18,035 nt of DNA, from NCBI GenBank assembly GCA_002449305.1, contig DKDI01000022.1, positions 1 to 18,035 on the forward strand. Direction: 5' to 3'. Source of the stretch: Treponema sp. UBA6852. Lineage in GTDB: Bacteria > Spirochaetota > Spirochaetia > Treponematales > Treponemataceae. Shown here piece by piece: positions 1-6,515 of the stretch; the stretch's first letter is position 1, and each line of letters begins with the position of its first letter. The notes beneath the pieces are model-generated. The model was given only the letters and a program-made list of their open reading frames with translations, had not been told where the DNA came from and did no database searches. A program made the position numbers and the translations under genes.

Positions 1-210
1 AATGACACTTAAATTACTGTTCTTATCAAAACTCGACATTTGGGCTATTAATAATAAATAACTAAAAATGCGGTAAGAAAAAGAAAGCGGCAACAGAGCC
101 GTTTTGAGCGTTGGCAAGCGATTGTAAAATCGCGCAGTCCAATTCCATTTACGCTCAACTTGGCGAATTGACGCGCTTTTTCTTATAGCTTTTTTAGTTG
201 CTTCTAACAT
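1..210 (-). CDS. Doubtful open frame, running off the window edge
   Basis: A frame with ATG at 210-208 stays open for 70 codons to base 1, so its end is not visible. It starts 14 bases after the ilvY-like stop codon and has no Shine-Dalgarno sequence. The predicted N-terminus is basic (MLEATKKAIRKSASIRQVER), followed by a Trp/Tyr-containing stretch and a short hydrophobic patch (SYLLLIAQM). Codon use differs from the neighbours: CGC/CGT arginine and CTG/CTC/TTG leucine are common here. Nearly the whole frame lies inside the nested inverted-repeat element at 60-199, so an accidental open frame through a repeat is the simpler reading. I recognise no family. Confidence 0.2.
   Translation of the reverse strand, partial: MLEATKKAIRKSASIRQVERKWNWTARFYNRLPTLKTALLPLSFSYRIFSYLLLIAQMSSFDKNSNLSVI
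60..199. repeat. Nested inverted-repeat element (MITE-like or structured RNA)
   Basis: Four nested complementary arms are visible. AACTAAAAA at 60-68 pairs with 191-199. TAAGAAAAAG at 74-83 pairs with 176-185. TTGAGCGT at 104-111 pairs with 151-158. GCGATT at 118-123 pairs with AATCGC at 128-133 around a GTAA loop. The two outer arms form an imperfect terminal inverted repeat of about 24 bases. The interior is richer in GC than its flanks. No transposase is present. It could be a miniature inverted-repeat element, a dispersed repeat or a folded RNA. Confidence 0.6.
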
Positions 211-224
211 TGCAAAATACAATT

Positions 225-1115
225 TTATGAAATGCCCAATATTTCATTCACTGCAATGCGGATTTTTCTTGCGCTTTCACTTCCCGTGATTTTTGCCTTT
301 TGAATGAATCCTATGTCATAAAAGCCTAGCGCGTTTCCTGCGTTATGAGACACAAAGCCTTCTTTGTATGGTCCGTTTTCCAAAACAATTTTTGGAACAA
401 GTCCTATTCCAAGTCCAAGAGCGGCAAGAGCCATTACAGCTTCGTTTCCTTCTGTTTCCGCGGCAACCTCCGGATGAACATTGCGGCTTTTTATCCAAGA
501 ATCGAATCTTTTGCGCGCAAGTCCAGCTTTTGGCAAAATCAAAGGCACTGTGGAAACTATATCCTGCGGACTTCCCTGCACGTCAACATAAGGACCGCTC
601 AATGCAGCCGCAAATACAAGAGGAGTTCGGCACACGGAAATGCAGTCAAAAAATGCAGAACGCTCGTCAGGAATTGCCGCCACCGCAAGTTCCGCCCGCC
701 CTTCCCTCACCGCGCTCACAGCCCCGGCAGGATCTCCTGTTTCTATGGAAAGATGAACCGCCGGATATTTTGCAGAAAGTTTTTTTATGAACGGAGGCAT
801 TATCGTATAGCACGCCGTAACGCTAGCATAAATATGAAGAGTTCCGCACACGCTGTCCTTTAGCTGCGAAAATTCATTTACAAGATTTTCTTTTTCTTCC
901 ACGCACTTTGAAGCAAAACCAAGAAATTTCCTGCCTTTTTCTGTAAGAAATATATCCTTGCTTCTTCTGTCAAAAAGCTCAGCGCCGGTTTCCTCTTCCA
1001 ATCTTGAAATAAGCCGGCTTAATGCAGAAGGACTTAAATTGATTTCGTTTGCGGCACGAGCAAAATGAAGATTCTTTGCCACGGAAATAAAAGCCTTAAG
1101 CTCAAAAAAATCCAT
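225..1115 (-). CDS. ilvY: IlvY-like LysR-family transcriptional regulator
   Basis: A 296-residue LysR-type regulator of normal length. Residues 1-60 form the winged helix-turn-helix (LKAFISVAKNLHFARAANEI, then SPSALSRLISRLEEETGAELF). The remainder is the two-lobed effector domain. From memory it resembles E. coli IlvY more than generic LysR proteins: GTLHIYASVTACYTIMPP, the ETGDPAGAV segment near residue 125, and the EAVMALAALGLGIGLVPKIV segment followed by LENGP all have close IlvY counterparts. IlvY activates ilvC (ketol-acid reductoisomerase) in response to acetolactate or acetohydroxybutyrate. Here the divergent neighbour is a secreted protein, not ilvC, so the target is probably elsewhere. 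The ATG at 1115 begins directly at the DNA-binding domain. There is no clear Shine-Dalgarno sequence, and a promoter-like match ends six bases upstream. Confidence 0.8.
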   Translation of the reverse strand: MDFFELKAFISVAKNLHFARAANEINLSPSALSRLISRLEEETGAELFDRRSKDIFLTEKGRKFLGFASKCVEEKENLVNEFSQLKDSVCGTLHIYASVTACYTIMPPFIKKLSAKYPAVHLSIETGDPAGAVSAVREGRAELAVAAIPDERSAFFDCISVCRTPLVFAAALSGPYVDVQGSPQDIVSTVPLILPKAGLARKRFDSWIKSRNVHPEVAAETEGNEAVMALAALGLGIGLVPKIVLENGPYKEGFVSHNAGNALGFYDIGFIQKAKITGSESARKIRIAVNEILGIS

Positions 1116-1121
1116 GCGTTT

Positions 1122-1150
1122 ACTATAAAAATTTTTTGCTTTTTAGTCGA
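1122..1150 (-). promoter_or_regulatory. Candidate promoter of the ilvY-like gene
   Basis: On the minus strand TCGACT (1150-1145), a 17-base spacer and TATAGT (1127-1122) resemble a sigma70 promoter. The -10 box ends six bases before the ATG, so transcription would start at or next to the start codon. The region is AT-rich, so a chance match is possible. Confidence 0.3.
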
Positions 1151-1163
1151 TAATAAGTAAGAT
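1136..1163 (+). promoter_or_regulatory. Candidate promoter of the secreted repeat protein
   Basis: TTGCTT (1136-1141), a 16-base spacer and TAAGAT (1158-1163) precede the ATG at 1194, leaving a short leader with a strong GGGGG ribosome binding site at about 1185-1189. It overlaps the divergent ilvY-like promoter region, so the regulator could influence both genes. Confidence 0.3.
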
Positions 1164-1193
1164 AAATTTACACTTTTAACATTTGGGGGATTT

Positions 1194-2018
1194 ATGAAAA
1201 AAACCGCTTTTTTCGCTGTTGCTGTCCTTTCAGCATTTTCTGCTTTTGCCGACAATTTTTCAACTGGATTTACTCCAGCCGGAAACGTTACTTCCTACAC
1301 AAAGACAAATTATTCTGTAACTTCTAAGTTTGGTGAATATTTCCGCTCTATTTCAGAAAAAGAAGTTCACAATTTCAGCAACGGACAAGAAACGGAATAT
1401 TCACTCTTAAACGCAAAAGACGAGCTTATAACAAAAACAACATACACTTACAACGCAAAAAAACTTGCAAGCATGGCTTACTTTGACGCAGAATCTGAAG
1501 CAGAACTCAAGACTGAATACGAATACGGCGTTGACTCAAAAATCAAGTCATACACAGTTACAGAAAGTGATTCCGGCAACCTTAGTTCAAAGACAATCTA
1601 TAAATATGAAGGCAAAAAAGTTACGGAAAACCACTACGACAAAGACGGAAAACTCTATATGCGCGTAATCCAGACTTTGAATGACGATGGAATTCCTGTC
1701 CAGGAAACTGAATACAACGGAGACGGATCATTCAGTCTTTCAAGAAACTATTCATTTACAGAATCAAAAAAAATCGCTGCGATAGAAACTTTTGATGAGG
1801 AAGGAAACTGCACAAACAAAATTGCTTTCCGCTATGACGCAAACGACTTCCTTACAGAAATTCAAGTTTATGAAAATGCAAAAATCACAGAACGCCGCAT
1901 TTACAAAAATGACGCTTTGGGAAATCCAGTAAGAATAAGCTACTACGATGTTGCAGAAAAATTCGGAACAACAGTAAATGAGCTTTCCCGCATAGAAGAT
2001 TTTTCCTATAATTACTAA
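1194..2018 (+). CDS. Secreted protein with YD/RHS-like repeat pattern
   Basis: 274 residues. Residues 1-19 form a clear Sec signal peptide (MKKTAFFAVAVLSAFSAFA) with likely cleavage at AFA|D; there is no lipobox cysteine. The mature part is a series of short strands in which aromatic/Asp pairs recur about every 18-22 residues: TEYEYG, TIYKYEGK, ENHYDKDGKLYMR, ETEYNGDGSF, AFRYDAND and RRIYKNDALGNPVRISYYD. This resembles the YD/RHS or antitoxin-type beta repeats found in secreted and surface proteins. The protein is probably periplasmic or on the outer surface. A strong GGGGG ribosome binding site lies 5-9 bases before the ATG. It is divergent from the ilvY-like gene and alone in its unit. Its molecular role is unknown. 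Confidence 0.85.
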   Translation: MKKTAFFAVAVLSAFSAFADNFSTGFTPAGNVTSYTKTNYSVTSKFGEYFRSISEKEVHNFSNGQETEYSLLNAKDELITKTTYTYNAKKLASMAYFDAESEAELKTEYEYGVDSKIKSYTVTESDSGNLSSKTIYKYEGKKVTENHYDKDGKLYMRVIQTLNDDGIPVQETEYNGDGSFSLSRNYSFTESKKIAAIETFDEEGNCTNKIAFRYDANDFLTEIQVYENAKITERRIYKNDALGNPVRISYYDVAEKFGTTVNELSRIEDFSYNY

Positions 2019-2023
2019 AACTG

Positions 2024-2142
2024 ATGTCATACTTTGACAAAAAAGATATTCCAATGTCATTTTAGGTTTAACATTATGTCATACTCCGGCTTGACCGGAG
2101 TATCTCACGTGTAGAGATTTCCCGATTAAATCGGGGAATAAC
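2024..2142. repeat. ATGTCAT hairpin repeat cluster
   Basis: ATGTCAT occurs three times (2024-2030, 2054-2060, 2076-2082). The third begins a unit with a perfect 9-bp hairpin, 2081-2089 pairing with 2095-2103 around CTTGA. About 17 bases on lies an inverted relative: CCCGAT (2121-2126) pairs with 2130-2135, ending GGGGAATAAC, the reverse of GTTATTCCCC. The same architecture recurs at 12981-13131 with a different stem sequence, which marks a dispersed intergenic family. The first two copies look like decayed fragments. Confidence 0.65.
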
Positions 2143-2167
2143 AGTTAATTTCCATTTCAAATAGCCA

Positions 2168-2196
2168 TAGACTTTTGAAGCAACCTCAGTTATTAT
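2168..2196 (+). promoter_or_regulatory. Candidate promoter of the prenyl synthase-lpt operon
   Basis: TAGACT (2168-2173), a 17-base spacer and TATTAT (2191-2196) end eight bases before the ATG at 2205. If used, the message would begin essentially at the start codon. No Shine-Dalgarno sequence precedes that ATG, which agrees with a leaderless start but does not prove it. Confidence 0.35.
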
Positions 2197-2204
2197 TGTA
2201 TTCT

Positions 2205-3293
2205 ATGAACAAGCATTTTTTGGCGCATTTGGAACAGATTGAATCTTCTATAAAAAACTTTCTTCCGCTTGAAGCAAACAGCGAATGGAAAAAACTTTCT
2301 TTTGGAAATGAAAATATAGACTCCAAGCACATTTTTCCGCTTATAGAAACAACACGCTCTTTAGTGGACCTTGGCGGAAAAAGATGGCGACCTCTGCTTT
2401 TAGTTTTATGCGCCCGAGCTTGTGCAAAAGACAAAGAAAAATCCCAAAAAGCGGCATATTTACTTGCGCCTCTTGTTGAATTTGTGCATACAGCAAGCCT
2501 TATCCATGACGACATTGAGGACAGTTCTCCTGTTCGCCGCGGAAAACCAGCCGCATACATAACTTACGGAATCGACACTGCAATAAACGCAGGTTCCTGG
2601 CTCTACTTTGAAGCTCCACTCTGCATAGAGAAATTAAATTGTTCTATAGAGCTTAAAAATAGACTTTTCACTAATTATCTTATGGAGCTTAGACGGCTTC
2701 ATTTGGGGCAGGCAATGGACATAGCTTGGCACAGGGACAACACAAAAGTTCCTTCTGTGCAAGAATATCTTGAAATGGTAAAGGGCAAAACAGGAACGCT
2801 GGCTTCTCTTGCCGCCAAAACAGGAGCACTTGCTTCCAATGCGGACGATGAAACTGTAAAAAAAGCCGGAATAATCGCTTCTGAAATTGGAGCCGGATTT
2901 CAAATTATTGACGATGTTATAAATCTTACAACAGGAAATCCTGGCAAAAAGCGCGGAGACGACATTGTTGAAGGCAAAAAATCGCTTCCAGTTCTTACTT
3001 TTTTTGAGCAGAACAAGGAAAATCCCAAGGAAACTCAAGAACTTAGCCATTTCTTTATTCAGGCTGCAAAAGAAGGAATTGAAAGTCCGGCTGTAGAAAA
3101 AGCAATCGCCCTTATGGAACAAAATTCTTCTATTAAAATAGCAAAGAAAAAGGGAATCGAGCTTATTTTTAACGGAGGAAACTCTTTTATTGAACTTTTC
3201 GGAAAAGACAACGAGGATGCAATTCTTATAAAAGAGCTTTTTGTTTCGATGATTCCAAAAGAACTTATGGGAGCAGAAAATAAAGATGCTTGA
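2205..3293 (+). CDS. Polyprenyl diphosphate synthase family protein
   Basis: A trans-isoprenyl diphosphate synthase that would extend an allylic diphosphate with isopentenyl diphosphate, supplying carrier lipid or quinone-type side chains. From the ATG at 2205 it has 362 residues. Visible motifs are GGKRWRP (57-63), the first aspartate-rich motif DDIED (102-106) followed by RRGKPA, and GDDIVEGKKSLP near 251-262. The second aspartate-rich motif reads DDVIN (236-240), with Asn where Asp is usual. The residue five before the first motif is Ala, not aromatic, which in this family favours longer products. An in-frame TTG at 2175 would add ten residues, but it has no ribosome binding site and falls in the putative promoter. 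It is the first gene of an operon; its stop overlaps the next start by eight bases. Confidence 0.9.
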   Translation: MNKHFLAHLEQIESSIKNFLPLEANSEWKKLSFGNENIDSKHIFPLIETTRSLVDLGGKRWRPLLLVLCARACAKDKEKSQKAAYLLAPLVEFVHTASLIHDDIEDSSPVRRGKPAAYITYGIDTAINAGSWLYFEAPLCIEKLNCSIELKNRLFTNYLMELRRLHLGQAMDIAWHRDNTKVPSVQEYLEMVKGKTGTLASLAAKTGALASNADDETVKKAGIIASEIGAGFQIIDDVINLTTGNPGKKRGDDIVEGKKSLPVLTFFEQNKENPKETQELSHFFIQAAKEGIESPAVEKAIALMEQNSSIKIAKKKGIELIFNGGNSFIELFGKDNEDAILIKELFVSMIPKELMGAENKDA

Positions 3294-3810
3294 AAACAGC
3301 GAAAAACTAAATAATCAGGCGGTTCATCTTGCCTCAAAAGGCGAATACGAAGATGCGATTGCCTGCCTAAAAAGGGCGATAACTGTAGAAAATTCAAATT
3401 ATCTTTTGTGGTTCAACCTGGGGCTTACTTACCATGACGCAGGAAAAATTTCCCTTGCAAAAGCCGCAATGGAGCACGCTTACAGAATAAATCCATACGA
3501 TGAAGACACATTGGACAGCCTAGCTTCATTTTGTGTTTCCACAAAGACATTTGACGAAGCCATGCTTTACTGCGCAAAAGGCCTTGAACTAAATCCAGTA
3601 AATCCGCATTACTGGAACACAAGCGGAGTTGTAAGTTTTCAGCAAGGCGATTATGTGGAAGCCGCCAATTTTTTTGAGCACGCAGTTTCGCTTAGCCCGC
3701 ATTATTACGATGCACTTTTCAATCTGCGCGACACTTATCAAGAACTGAACAACAAAGCCGGCGTCCAGGAATGCAACAGGATGCTTGAGTCAATAAAAAA
3801 AACTGAATAA
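3286..3810 (+). CDS. Tetratricopeptide-repeat protein
   Basis: 174 residues made almost wholly of TPR helical hairpins, with no signal peptide or membrane segment, so it is probably a cytoplasmic protein-interaction scaffold. About four repeats are visible: from residue 8 (AVHLASKGEYEDAIACLKRA), 42 (WFNLGLTYHDAGKISLAKAA), 76 (LASFCVSTKTFDEAMLYCAK) and 110 (WNTSGVVSFQQGDYVEAANF), then a partial fifth ending in YQELNN. The repeats keep the small/large pattern (G/A at 8, A at 20, P at 32: INP, LNP, LSP). Its ATG lies inside the prenyl synthase gene, which suggests translational coupling. Its partner is not evident; the operon suggests an envelope-related role. Confidence 0.85.
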   Translation: MLENSEKLNNQAVHLASKGEYEDAIACLKRAITVENSNYLLWFNLGLTYHDAGKISLAKAAMEHAYRINPYDEDTLDSLASFCVSTKTFDEAMLYCAKGLELNPVNPHYWNTSGVVSFQQGDYVEAANFFEHAVSLSPHYYDALFNLRDTYQELNNKAGVQECNRMLESIKKTE

Positions 3811-3829
3811 AATCCGCAAGAAGGAAAGC

Positions 3830-4240
3830 ATGACCGAAAAAGCTCTTATAATGTCGATAAAAGAAAACAAAATTCTTGCCGCAAGATTTGAAAAAGAAGA
3901 ATGCGCAAGCTGCTCAGCCGGATGCGCCAAAAGAAACCACGCATTTGAAGTTGCAAATCCGCATAACATGGAAATTTCAAGCGGTTCTATTGTAATAATC
4001 GGGGCAAACAAAAAAGTGCAGGCAGCACAGGGAATTGTTTCGCTTTTTATTCCGTTTCTGTGCGCAATCGCAGGATATTTTGCAGCCTCGCCTATAATGA
4101 ATTTTTTCGGAAAATCGATTTCAAGCGACGGAAAAGCTGTGTTTGTGCTTTTGTTTCTTCTTTTGTCTTCTGCGCTAGTTTTTGCAGTTACACGGAAAAT
4201 TCCAATTCCTGGCAAACCTGAAATAATAGAAGTTCTGTAA
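3830..4240 (+). CDS. RseC/MucC-family (SoxR-reducing system) membrane protein
   Basis: 136 residues matching the RseC/MucC family in length and layout: a cytoplasmic N-terminus with a cysteine cluster (C25, C28, C32 in ECASCSAGCAK), a small beta domain with a GSIVIIG segment, then two membrane helices (about 67-87 and 103-122) separated by a short loop. RseC-family proteins act with Rnf-type electron transport in reducing SoxR, or in sigma-E control; a CX2CX3C cluster near the N-terminus is typical. No Rnf, SoxR or sigma-E gene is nearby, so the role here is open; coupling to membrane electron transport is an inference. A GAAGGAAAG ribosome binding site precedes the ATG. The gap to the TPR gene is 19 bases and to lptC 7 bases. 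Confidence 0.8.
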   Translation: MTEKALIMSIKENKILAARFEKEECASCSAGCAKRNHAFEVANPHNMEISSGSIVIIGANKKVQAAQGIVSLFIPFLCAIAGYFAASPIMNFFGKSISSDGKAVFVLLFLLLSSALVFAVTRKIPIPGKPEIIEVL

Positions 4241-4247
4241 ACGCAAA

Positions 4248-4811
4248 ATGCTCAAAGCCGCTTTTTTCCTTTTGCTCCTTGCAATTTCCTCCTGTTCCTT
4301 AAAATACGATGAAAATCCCAGCGGAACAGACTCTTCCCCGGAACTTGAATTTAAAGACGCCGATTACAAAAAATACGAAGACAACAAACTTTCAACGCAG
4401 ATTCAGGCGCAGACTCTTGAGCAATACAAGGACAGTTCAGCTTATGCAAAAGACGCAAGATTCAAAACTTGGAATTCAGGCGGCGATCTTTTGACTGAAG
4501 GATATTGCGCTTTGCTTGGAATCAACAGCGACACAAAAATCTACACGTTGTTCAACGAAATTTTCATCAACAACATCGAACAGAATTTCAAAATAAATGC
4601 GGAAAGACTAAAATGGAATTCAGAAACAAAGCAGATGGTTTCCACAAAGGATGGAAATGTAAAGCTTACAAGAAGCGACATTGAAATTCAGGGAAGCGGA
4701 TTTTCTGCAAGCGGACTTTCCAAAAGTTTTGAATTTGCAAATCCTGTAACGGGAATAATCACAACGGATGACAACGAAGAATCAGACGGAGAAAATTTCA
4801 GTGAAGAGTAA
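4248..4811 (+). CDS. lptC: LptC-like lipoprotein, LPS-type transport
   Basis: 187 residues. Residues 1-16 are a lipoprotein signal peptide (MLKAAFFLLLLAISSC) with a lipobox ending at C16. The mature part carries the repeated short-strand pattern of the LptC/LptA beta-jellyroll fold (FKTWNSGGDLLTEGYCALLG, INAERLKWNSETKQMV, TRSDIEIQGSGFSASG). LptC anchors in the inner membrane and passes lipid from the LptB2FG extractor to LptA. E. coli LptC uses a membrane helix; here a lipid anchor appears to replace it. The LptC assignment rests mainly on the immediate lptA and lptB neighbours and on the typical DGxGFxxS-like stretch (GSGFSASG). The C-terminus is acidic. The gene overlaps the lptA start by 11 bases. 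Confidence 0.75.
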   Translation: MLKAAFFLLLLAISSCSLKYDENPSGTDSSPELEFKDADYKKYEDNKLSTQIQAQTLEQYKDSSAYAKDARFKTWNSGGDLLTEGYCALLGINSDTKIYTLFNEIFINNIEQNFKINAERLKWNSETKQMVSTKDGNVKLTRSDIEIQGSGFSASGLSKSFEFANPVTGIITTDDNEESDGENFSEE

Positions 4812-5523
4812 AAAATTCATTTTGTTCTATATACTGCTTCTGATTTTTTCTTTTGCGGCAAGCGCGGAGCAGATAACGTTCAGCGCAGACTCAATGACGG
4901 GAACAGCTGGAAGCAAAAACAGCACGACAATTTTAAAAGGCAGTGCAAAGGTAAAAACAGAAAACATGGAAATTTCTGCGGAAACAATAGAGCTTTCCGG
5001 AAAGAATTTCAGGCGGATAGTTGCAAGCGGGAAAGTTGCCGGAAAAAACACAGAAAGCAAAATGGATTTTACCTGCGAAAGAATGCAATACGACAGGCAG
5101 ACAAAAATCGCAGTTCTAGAGCAGAACGTTGAGCTTTCTGACACAGAGAACGGCGTAAATGCAAAGGCTGAACTCATTGAATACGACCAGAAAAAAGAAA
5201 CCGCCATCATGCAGATTCAGGTGAATTTGACGCAAAAGAAAAATGTCTGCACTTCCGCCTACGCAATCTACAGCAAAAACGAGCAGACTTTGGAAATGAG
5301 CGGAAATCCGAAAATCGTGCAGAACGGAGACACTTTCCGCGCGCAGGTGATTCTTCTTGACATGGAAACTCAGGAAATAACGCTCACAGGAAGAGTAAAA
5401 GGCTCTGTTTCCACTGCGGAATCAAGCAAGCCAAATCAAAAAAATTCTACTGAACCAGAAAACAGCGAGAATACTGAAGAAAAAAAAGAAATCTCGGAGG
5501 AGCAGAATGGAATCCCAGAATAA
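4801..5523 (+). CDS. lptA: LptA/OstA-like periplasmic LPS-type transport protein
   Basis: I chose the GTG at 4801: GGAG lies nine bases upstream and the protein then begins directly with a Sec signal peptide (KSKKFILFYILLLIFSFAAS, cleavage near ASA|EQ). An ATG at 4768 would place 11 polar residues in front of the signal peptide. The mature part is an OstA/LptA domain: ITFSADSMTG, then recurring strands such as AKVKTENMEISAETIELSGK, NAKAELIEYDQKKETAIMQ and LEMSGNPKIVQNGDTFRAQV. This domain forms the periplasmic beta-jellyroll bridge that carries lipid to the outer membrane. The last 35 or so residues are a Glu/Asn/Ser-rich tail, probably disordered, which is unusual for LptA. The gene overlaps lptC by 11 bases and lptB by 17. 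Confidence 0.8.
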   Translation: MKSKKFILFYILLLIFSFAASAEQITFSADSMTGTAGSKNSTTILKGSAKVKTENMEISAETIELSGKNFRRIVASGKVAGKNTESKMDFTCERMQYDRQTKIAVLEQNVELSDTENGVNAKAELIEYDQKKETAIMQIQVNLTQKKNVCTSAYAIYSKNEQTLEMSGNPKIVQNGDTFRAQVILLDMETQEITLTGRVKGSVSTAESSKPNQKNSTEPENSENTEEKKEISEEQNGIPE

Positions 5524-6253
5524 AGAAAAAAGCACGCTAAGAGTTTCTTCATTATATAAGTCATTCGGGAAAAAAAGTGTTGTAAAGGGCGTTGATTTTT
5601 CTATGCAAACCGGGGAAGTTCTGGGACTTTTAGGGCCAAACGGAGCTGGAAAAACCACAACTTTTTATATGATTGTGGGATTTTATAAGCCAACAGCTGG
5701 CGATGTTTTTCTTGATGAAGAATGCATAACGCAGCTTCCAATGTACAAGAGAGCAAGGGCTGGAATTTCGTATCTTCCGCAAGAACCTTCAGTTTTTAGA
5801 AAACTTACAGTCGAAGAAAATATCTGGGCAATTCTTGAAACACGCAAGGATTTAACACGAATCGAAAAAAAACGGGAGCTTGACCAGCTTATAGAGGAAT
5901 TCAACATCGGGCGCATAAGAAAACAGCAGGCGTACACTTTGTCTGGCGGAGAACGGCGCAGAACTGAAATAGCACGCTCACTTGCAATAGAGCCAAAATT
6001 TCTGCTTTTAGACGAGCCTTTTGCCGGAATAGATCCGATTGCAGTCGCGGATATAAAAGGAATCATAAGGCTGCTTGCAAAAAGAGGAATCGGCGTTCTT
6101 ATAACAGATCACAATGTGCGCGATACTTTGGAAATAACTGACCGCGCCATAATAATTTCCACAGGAACAATTTTAGTTTCAGGCGGAAAAGAAGAGATTT
6201 TAAAGTCGCAGGAAGCCCGAGAAATCTACCTTGGAAAAGACTTTTCAATGTAA
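5507..6253 (+). CDS. lptB: LPS export ABC transporter ATP-binding protein LptB
   Basis: 248 residues, a complete ABC ATPase with all motifs: Walker A GPNGAGKTT (43-51), Q-loop Gln92 in SYLPQEPSVF, signature LSGGE (145-149) followed by RRRTEIARSLA, Walker B FLLLDE (165-170) and the switch His202 in TDHNVRDTL. The SYLPQEPSVFRKLTVEEN and DEPFAGIDPIAV segments are characteristic of LptB, as opposed to amino-acid or other transporters. It would power extraction of an LPS-like lipid from the inner membrane with LptF and LptG, neither of which is in this window. An AGGAGCAG ribosome binding site lies within the end of lptA. The stop codon (6251-6253) overlaps the run that terminates the convergent RNA operon. 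Confidence 0.95.
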   Translation: MESQNKEKSTLRVSSLYKSFGKKSVVKGVDFSMQTGEVLGLLGPNGAGKTTTFYMIVGFYKPTAGDVFLDEECITQLPMYKRARAGISYLPQEPSVFRKLTVEENIWAILETRKDLTRIEKKRELDQLIEEFNIGRIRKQQAYTLSGGERRRTEIARSLAIEPKFLLLDEPFAGIDPIAVADIKGIIRLLAKRGIGVLITDHNVRDTLEITDRAIIISTGTILVSGGKEEILKSQEAREIYLGKDFSM

Positions 6254-6269
6254 AAAAAAGAGCCTAGAT
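6252..6269 (-). terminator. Terminator of the tRNA-SRP RNA operon
   Basis: On the minus strand the 3' arm of the SRP RNA closing helix (ATCTAGGCTC, 6269-6260, pairing with 6359-6350) is followed at once by eight T (6259-6252). The RNA's own end helix therefore seems to serve as the terminator stem. Confidence 0.7.
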
Positions 6270-6359
6270 AATCTCCGGCACCACTGCAAACTGAATACCG
6301 TTGCTGCGTTCCCGCTCTGGCGGGGTTTTCCAGCTGCAATGTGCAGAGCATCTAGGCTC
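6260..6359 (-). ncRNA. ffs: Signal recognition particle RNA, small bacterial (4.5S) type
   Basis: The ends pair over 10 bp (GAGCCTAGAT with ATCTAGGCTC). Near the middle the minus strand reads CCAGAGCGGGAACGCAGCA: a GGAA tetraloop closed by GCG/CGC, flanked by CAGA and AGCA. This corresponds to domain IV of SRP RNA (E. coli CAGG-UCC-GGAA-GGA-AGCAG), where Ffh binds. The size of about 100 bases fits the short bacterial form without an Alu domain. The RNA guides ribosomes making membrane and exported proteins to the membrane through Ffh and FtsY. It begins only five bases after the 3' end of tRNA-Ser(GGA), with no room for a promoter, so it must be released by processing of a joint transcript. 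Confidence 0.88.
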
Positions 6360-6364
6360 AAAAT

Positions 6365-6451
6365 CGGAAAGAGGGGGATTCGAACCCCCGGTAACATTTC
6401 TGCTACGCACCCCTTCCAAGGGTGTACCTTAAACCACTCGGACATCTTTCC
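6365..6451 (-). tRNA. tRNA-Ser(GGA)
   Basis: Complete 87-base cloverleaf. The acceptor stem GGAAAGA pairs with TCTTTCC, discriminator G. The anticodon stem CACCC/GGGTG surrounds loop TTGGAAG, giving anticodon GGA (UCC/UCU codons). A long variable arm (GTAGCA-GAAA-TGTTAC) is typical of serine tRNA. The T arm is GGGGG-TTCGAAT-CCCCC. The CCA end is not encoded. Confidence 0.95.
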
Positions 6452-6515
6452 TAAATGTCAACAAAAAAAGGATTCATTCTTGCTGAATCCTTACAAACTG
6501 AAATCTAAATATAAT

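Noticed and set aside
4309..4494. Overlapping plus-strand small frame within lptC
   Set aside because: Out-of-frame shadow of a gene with a lipobox and operon context; no own ribosome binding site.
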